NCBI RefSeq assembly: GCF_014230055.1
Contig: NZ_JACHVA010000075.1
Span: forward strand, 1 to 64,000
DNA length: 64,000 bases
Direction of reading: 5' to 3'
DNA from: Puniceicoccus vermicola
GTDB lineage: Bacteria; Verrucomicrobiota; Verrucomicrobiia; Opitutales; Puniceicoccaceae
The notes under the pieces: generated by a model
The model's database searches: none
Told to the model about the DNA's origin: nothing
Seen by the model: the letters and a program-made list of their open reading frames with translations, nothing else
Shown here: one piece after another, positions 59,407-64,000 of the stretch
How the letters are laid out: each line of letters starts with the position of its first letter
Numbering within the stretch: position 1 is the first letter of the stretch
Program-made: the position numbers and the translations under genes

Positions 59407-60981
59407 TTACCGTCCGGCGGGGACGAGTCCTGCCGCCCGGGAGAAGCGGTTGGCCAGGGTGTTGAGGTAGAAGCCATTGAGGGCGTGAATGTAGAGGGCC
59501 TGGAGCACACGTGGCCTTGCTTTGCCGGTGGGCTGAGTTTGGATAGTCAAGGTGATGAGTAGATAGGCACCCAGGATTGCGGCGAGAATGATTTGTAGGG
59601 CCAATCCTCCGACCGGTTGGTGTGGCAGGGAGTCGGAAAAGTAGCGCATAGTCCCATCGGCGAGGCCCAAGTAGAGGGCGACGAACCCGAAGGCGCCGAG
59701 AATGTTCCGGCCCATCTTCAGCAGGGAACCGTGTTGTTGCTGCGAAACGACGAGGTATTGACTCACGGCCATGGCGAGGACGGTGAGGAAGACCAGTAGA
59801 CCGGGCTTCGTGCTGGCCGAGAGGCCCCATCCCCACGCCATGATTCCGACAAGGGCGATGCTCATTCCAGTGAGTCCGATCAGAATGATCGGCGAGAGAG
59901 GTGCGACCGGGCGAGGCTCCAGCCGTTTCAAATTGGCGATGGTGGAACCCGAGGAGAGGAAGGAGTGGGCTTTGTAGAGCGAGTGGGCAATGAGGTGAAG
60001 AACGGCCAAGGAAAAGGCACCGAGTCCGCACTGAAGCAACATGAAGCCCATTTGCGCGATCGTAGAGTAGGCGAGGCTCCGCTTGACGCTGGTTTGCGTC
60101 AGCATGACGAGAGAGGCGCAAATGAGAGTGAGCGCTCCGATCACGGCGAGGAAGAGCATTGCTCCAGAACTTTCGAGGAGGAAAGGGCTCATGCGGATGA
60201 CGAGATAGCCGCCAGCGTTGATGATGCCGGCATGCATGAGGGCGGAGACGGGAGTCGGGGTTCCCATGGTGTCAGGGAGCCAAGTGTGGAAGGGGAATTG
60301 GGCCGATTTGAGGACGGCGCCTCCGACGATGCACCAGGCGATCCAAGTATGGTTGGCCAGCAGCTCGGGCTGAGCCGAGGTCTGAGCGAAGAGTTCGCTG
60401 AAGTTCTGAGTGCCGAAGACCCGGTAGATTCCGATGAAGGAGAGGATGAGGAAAAGGTCGCCGAGCCGGCTGACGATAAATTTCTTCCGGGCGGAGAGAA
60501 GAGTGCCAAGGCGGTCAGGAAAATAGACGAGGAGGTGGTGGAGACCGAGGCTGCAGACTACCCAGCTGAGCCAGAATTGAACGAGACCCGGCGAGAGAAC
60601 GAGGGAGATGACTGCGCCCAGGGTAACCATCAGCCATTTGAAGAATCCTCCTTGATTCGCATCACCGCTCAGGTAATTGCGGGAGAACCGGACAATGACT
60701 GCCCCGAGGAAGGTGACCAGACCGAGGATCGGGAGGGAGAGGGTGTCGAGCCGGACGCCCAGCACGCCCGCTTCGGTGAGGGTGGCGCTGAGGTTGATCC
60801 TTCCTTGGATGAGCCAGAGGGCAAAGGTGATAAAAGTGGCGACTGTGGCGGCCCAGGCCAGAATCTCGGCTACTTTGCCCGTCCGGCTTGAGTTTTCATT
60901 CAAAATCCGGGTGGAGAAAAAGGCAAAGCCGAGAAATGCCAGCGGAACCCATCCGGTGAGTGTGGTGAAGAAAGTGTCCAT
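59407..60981 (-). CDS. dabB: Inorganic carbon pump membrane subunit DabB (NuoL/MrpA-like)
   Basis: 524 residues with about 14 TM helices of the proton-conducting NuoL/MrpA family. Conserved segments include FLSWVVCSLGLHHLLVYFPD-like loops, FPFHTWLPDTMGTPTPVSAL (the broken helix around the essential Lys/His) and MHAGIINAGGYLVIRMSPFL. The NuoL C-terminal lateral helix is absent, as expected for DabB. It couples cation flow to DabA's CO2 hydration. First gene of the dabBA operon, divergent from a LysR regulator. Confidence 0.93.
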   Translation of the reverse strand: MDTFFTTLTGWVPLAFLGFAFFSTRILNENSSRTGKVAEILAWAATVATFITFALWLIQGRINLSATLTEAGVLGVRLDTLSLPILGLVTFLGAVIVRFSRNYLSGDANQGGFFKWLMVTLGAVISLVLSPGLVQFWLSWVVCSLGLHHLLVYFPDRLGTLLSARKKFIVSRLGDLFLILSFIGIYRVFGTQNFSELFAQTSAQPELLANHTWIAWCIVGGAVLKSAQFPFHTWLPDTMGTPTPVSALMHAGIINAGGYLVIRMSPFLLESSGAMLFLAVIGALTLICASLVMLTQTSVKRSLAYSTIAQMGFMLLQCGLGAFSLAVLHLIAHSLYKAHSFLSSGSTIANLKRLEPRPVAPLSPIILIGLTGMSIALVGIMAWGWGLSASTKPGLLVFLTVLAMAVSQYLVVSQQQHGSLLKMGRNILGAFGFVALYLGLADGTMRYFSDSLPHQPVGGLALQIILAAILGAYLLITLTIQTQPTGKARPRVLQALYIHALNGFYLNTLANRFSRAAGLVPAGR

Positions 60982-61004
60982 GAGTTGGATAATATCGAAA
61001 ATGG

Positions 61005-61018
61005 TTGAATATATCCAA
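61005..61018. promoter_or_regulatory. LysR-type box between dabB and its divergent regulator
   Basis: TTGAATATATCCAA is palindromic at 12 of 14 positions. A further TTGGATA at 60985-60991 pairs with the TATCCAA of this site. LysR regulators bind T-N11-A palindromes in divergent promoters, so it is a natural candidate. Confidence 0.5.
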
Positions 61019-61052
61019 TATAAGAAAAATATAGTTTCGTTCGGATTTATAT

Positions 61053-61928
61053 ATGGATCAGCTAAATTATCATCACCTCCGTTATTTCCATGCCATCGTC
61101 CGGGAGGGAACGCTTACCGCGGCAGCCGCCCGTCTCAACGTCTCACAATCATCTTTGAGCGTGCAGCTGAAACAGTTGGAGGAGAACTTGGGGTGCGCGC
61201 TTTTCGATCGGATGCACAAGGCGCTGCATCTCACGGAGGAGGGGCGGATGGTCTTCGACTATGCTGAGACCATTTTTCGAACCGGTGAGGACATGCTGGC
61301 AACACTTCAGAATCGCGGCAGTAAGTATAGCGAAGTCCTTCGAGTGGGAGCGGTGGCAACGCTATCCCGCAATTTTCAGCTTTCTTTTTTGCGGGAAGTA
61401 ATCGATGACGAGAACATTGAGGTCGTGATCACCTCGGCGAGCATGGCCGAACTACTGCGTCAATTGAAGTCCCACACGCTGGATCTGGTGCTGTCGAATC
61501 GGCCGGTGAAGCGCGATGCGGGAAATTCCTGGCGGAGTAATCTAGTGGCTGAGCAACCGATCAGTCTGATTGGTTCGAAGAAATATCGAAAGAAGAAGGC
61601 ATTTCGTTTTCCCGAAGATTTGGAAAATGTTCCGATGGTCTTACCCTCACGGGAGAGTGAGATTCGCTCCCATTTCGATTTGATTCTCGAACAATACGGG
61701 ATGCGGCCCCTGATTGCTGCCGAAGCCGATGATATGGCGATGTTGCGACTCTTGGCCCGGGAGATTGACGGGATCTCGCTCCTGCCACCAGTGGTGGTCC
61801 ACGACGAGCTGGATCAGGGGATTCTCTACGATCTGCACCAAGTGCCGGGTTTGTTTGAGGATTTCTACGCCATTACTGTGGAGAGAAAGTTCCCGAACGC
61901 GGCGCTTCAGAGGCTCCTGAAAGTCTAG
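61053..61928 (+). CDS. LysR-family regulator, probably of dabBA
   Basis: 291 residues. The N-terminal winged HTH is clear: LNYHHLRYFHAIVREGTLTA, then AAARLNVSQSSLSVQLKQLE and ALFDRMHKALHLTEEG. The effector domain (about 90-290) has the periplasmic-binding-like fold (VLRVGAVATLSRNFQLSFLR). It resembles the NhaR/CbbR-like branch by its 'LNYHHLRYF' start. Divergent from dabB with a 71-bp gap that holds a palindromic box. LysR regulators are common neighbours of dab operons. Confidence 0.92.
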   Translation: MDQLNYHHLRYFHAIVREGTLTAAAARLNVSQSSLSVQLKQLEENLGCALFDRMHKALHLTEEGRMVFDYAETIFRTGEDMLATLQNRGSKYSEVLRVGAVATLSRNFQLSFLREVIDDENIEVVITSASMAELLRQLKSHTLDLVLSNRPVKRDAGNSWRSNLVAEQPISLIGSKKYRKKKAFRFPEDLENVPMVLPSRESEIRSHFDLILEQYGMRPLIAAEADDMAMLRLLAREIDGISLLPPVVVHDELDQGILYDLHQVPGLFEDFYAITVERKFPNAALQRLLKV

Positions 61929-62045
61929 GGTGCAGGGCTCGTTTGCTTTGATATCGGTTCGGGATTGAGGCGGGTCGTTGGAGAGGATCCCTCCCGAGGT
62001 CATTTTCTCGTTTTGTTTTTACGATCTTTTTGCCACCCTCGGCAC

Positions 62046-63308
62046 GTGAAACTCTACCTTCGATTGATCGTCTTGACTCTGGCATGGGCTCCGTCGGTGC
62101 TTTCCGCTCAAGAGATGTTTCTCGGGGGAGACGAGTTCGTATTGGCGAGGGAGCGCAGTTCGAGCGAGCGAGAGCTGCAGGTCTTTTATCCCTACGGTGA
62201 GGACGAGCGCGATTGGGAGAAGCGAATTGAGATTCACTATTACCCTGATTTGGAACAGCCGCGCCGAGTGGTGATGGCGGTTATGAAACGCTTGCGCGAG
62301 CGCTATCCGGATTTGATTTATAAGATCCTTCCTCAGCCGGAGTCGGATCGGGCCGGGGTTTCCTATTTGGTCGCTACGGAGGGAGAGACAGAGGTGCGTC
62401 TGGAGTTTTTGCTCTACGCGGAAAACCCTGGTGTCCGCGGATTGATGGCCTATCGCCTGACCTATCGCAGCCGGGGCCCTGACGCCCGCTACGCGAAGGC
62501 TCTCCTGCGCGGCAAGTGGGACTACTATGAGAGGGCCTTCGTCGAAGCGAACTGGCCCGAGTCTTTGGAGAATGTGGGCAAGGTGACCTCGCCGAGTGTT
62601 TTCACCATGGGTGGCAGCTCCTTCGGAAAGTCGATGTCGGAGGTTGTGCCGGTCGAGAATCGCTCGTTGACGGTTCGTTTGCCCGAGGGACGAATGCTCG
62701 AGGTCGATCGCGCATTTCTTGAAAGCCAGAACATTAAAACGCGGATCCCGTTTTTCTATTTCGCTGTCCCCAAAGATACGGAAAATCTTTTCATCGAGTA
62801 TCAGAGTGCGGGGATTCCGGAAGTGTTGAAGCTCAGCCTAGCGGGTGCCGAAATGCAGTTGGTGGAGAATATCCGCATTTTCCCTTTCATCCTTCCTTCC
62901 TCTTCCGGAAATGAGCGTTTGTGGGAGACCGCGGGGAAACTCCGACGAAAGATCGAAGAGGAATATCTCAACGGTTGGGACGACGTCCGTGTCTCCGAGC
63001 CGTTTTTGACTCAGATCGGGCCTGCGCAAGGGTTTGTCTGTCTGGCCTCGTTTGCCGATTCCGAGGGGATCCGGATGTTTGCCCGGTTTACGCTTTTGAT
63101 GCCTCCCTTGGGGGATCGGGGAATCCTTGCCTTTTCTCAGGTGGATCCTCGATATTCCTCGGTGAAGCGTCTGGAAGATTTGGAGAGTGGAGGAGTCATG
63201 GCTGGCGTCGCGCATTCGATTCGTTTTATCGATCCGGCCACGAGAGTGGTGGAGGAAGAGCCGGAGGCTTCGCAGAAATCCTCTCCGTTGCCATATGAGT
63301 CCAATTGA
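62046..63308 (+). CDS. Secreted hypothetical protein
   Basis: Start at GTG 62046 (VKLYLRLIVLTLAWAPSVLS), which gives a clean signal peptide cleaved near LSA/QE; 420 residues. The mature protein is mixed alpha/beta: RDWEKRIEIHYYPDLEQPRR, VVMAVMKRLRERYPDLIYKI, and later PFFYFAVPKDTENLFIEYQS. No family recognised. It overlaps the start of the DUF4126 gene by 14 bp, which suggests coupled expression and a shared envelope role. Confidence 0.72.
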   Translation: MKLYLRLIVLTLAWAPSVLSAQEMFLGGDEFVLARERSSSERELQVFYPYGEDERDWEKRIEIHYYPDLEQPRRVVMAVMKRLRERYPDLIYKILPQPESDRAGVSYLVATEGETEVRLEFLLYAENPGVRGLMAYRLTYRSRGPDARYAKALLRGKWDYYERAFVEANWPESLENVGKVTSPSVFTMGGSSFGKSMSEVVPVENRSLTVRLPEGRMLEVDRAFLESQNIKTRIPFFYFAVPKDTENLFIEYQSAGIPEVLKLSLAGAEMQLVENIRIFPFILPSSSGNERLWETAGKLRRKIEEEYLNGWDDVRVSEPFLTQIGPAQGFVCLASFADSEGIRMFARFTLLMPPLGDRGILAFSQVDPRYSSVKRLEDLESGGVMAGVAHSIRFIDPATRVVEEEPEASQKSSPLPYESN

Positions 63309-63921
63309 GAACCCAGAGCAGCTGACGGAGCTTACGGCGATTTTCGCCGGACTTGGGCTGAGTGCCGCCGCGGGTCTACGGGTGTTCCTGCCTGTACTGG
63401 CCTTGGCGCTGGCGAGTCGTATGGGATATGTCGATCTGGGGGATCGGTTTGAATGGCTCAGCAATCCCATGATCATCATCGTCCTCGGGACGGCGACGGT
63501 AGCCGAGGTGGCTTCTTATTATATCCCTTGGGTCGATAATCTTCTCGATATGGTCGCCACCCCGGCGGCAATCGGGAGTGGAACCCTGATCGCCACCGCG
63601 ATGATGCCGGAGATGAACTCGGCCTTACAGTGGGGACTGGGGCTTCTTCTCGGAGGAGGTGCGGCGGGCGTCATTCAGGGAACAACCGTCGTTACGCGGG
63701 GAGCTTCGACGGCGACGAGCGGCGGCTTGGCGAACCCAGTCGTGGCGACGGCCGAGACCGGCGGAAGTGTGGCCGTGGCCGGATTGGCTTTCCTTATCCC
63801 CGTAGTGATCGGGATTCTCGTCATTTTCGTGGTCGGATATCTGATCATCAAACTCTTCCGCGTCATCGTGGGTCGCCGACGCCGGACCACGGGCCGGATC
63901 GAGGAAGAGGACCGAAGCTAG
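63295..63921 (+). CDS. DUF4126 family membrane protein
   Basis: Start at ATG 63295 (MSPIENPEQLTELTAIFAGL), 208 residues. The conserved family start GLGLSAAAGLRVFLPVLALA is followed by four to five further TM segments, including VDNLLDMVATPAAIGSGTLI and GGAAGVIQGTTVVTRGASTA. The tail is basic, then acidic (GRRRRTTGRIEEEDRS). Function unknown. The start lies inside the 3' end of the preceding gene. Confidence 0.9.
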   Translation: MSPIENPEQLTELTAIFAGLGLSAAAGLRVFLPVLALALASRMGYVDLGDRFEWLSNPMIIIVLGTATVAEVASYYIPWVDNLLDMVATPAAIGSGTLIATAMMPEMNSALQWGLGLLLGGGAAGVIQGTTVVTRGASTATSGGLANPVVATAETGGSVAVAGLAFLIPVVIGILVIFVVGYLIIKLFRVIVGRRRRTTGRIEEEDRS

Positions 63922-64000
63922 CCGGAGATATTTTTGGAGAAGAACGGCGAGAGCCATTTCTGTCTTAGTTTGAGAGGGGCGGGAGGTGCTGAAGCATCCT

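Noticed and set aside
59965-60891. 308-codon open frame opposite dabB
   Set aside because: Extremely rich in Glu/Asp/Gly/Arg with no protein features; dabB on the other strand is clearly real.

Overview
The window looks like a chromosome segment from a marine-type polysaccharide-degrading Verrucomicrobiota bacterium (Opitutae/Puniceicoccales-like). This is an inference from gene content: type I sulfatases, Gfo/Idh/MocA oxidoreductases, GH52, GH1 and propeller-type glycosidases, a sodium:solute symporter, very large secreted beta-sandwich/beta-helix proteins, a PEP-CTERM protein and a prepilin-type pseudopilin. No rRNA or phylogenetic marker is present to prove it.

Layout. 1-0.5 kb: 3' half of an IS630-type transposase. 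0.6-6.5 kb: minus-strand cluster of two Gfo/Idh/MocA oxidoreductases and a 1261-aa secreted CBM9-like/beta-propeller protein. 6.8-11 kb: gene remnants, a decayed GH52 copy, the intact GH52 beta-xylosidase and a MITE. 11.6-17 kb: a secreted beta-helix protein and a secreted polysaccharide deacetylase, then a second MITE. 17.8-19.7 kb: AI-2E family permease, an initiator-like tRNA-Met and a tandemly duplicated tRNA/GIY-YIG module. 20-32 kb: a carbohydrate utilisation locus with sulfatase, SSS symporter, propeller glycosidase, LacI regulator, 1170-aa secreted protein, PEP-CTERM protein and pseudopilin. Three promoters here share a 22-bp palindromic site, probably the LacI operator. 32-38 kb: overlapping AsmA-like/DUF456/LipB operon, SGNH esterase, periplasmic beta-carbonic anhydrase and a third MITE. 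38-42 kb: sulfatase, IclR and GH1 beta-glucosidase.

42.4-55.8 kb is a 13.3-kb integrative element in the 3' end of tRNA-Thr(CGT), bounded by a perfect 47-bp direct repeat. From right to left it holds a tyrosine integrase, an excisionase-like protein, a primase-helicase followed by a palindrome and 11-bp iteron-like repeats (candidate origin), a tightly packed operon ending in a tape-measure-like protein and a 317-aa protein, a small regulatory operon, and at the tRNA end an oppositely oriented pair of small membrane proteins that look like cargo. I see no capsid, portal or large terminase. The element therefore resembles a phage satellite or a strongly reduced prophage, and it is the best candidate in this window for an undescribed system.

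55.8-64 kb returns to host genes: a secreted hypothetical protein, the DabA/DabB inorganic carbon pump with a divergent LysR regulator, a secreted protein and a DUF4126 membrane protein. Together with the periplasmic carbonic anhydrase at 37.4 kb, DabAB suggests bicarbonate supply for anaplerotic metabolism in a heterotroph. No CRISPR array or rRNA was seen.
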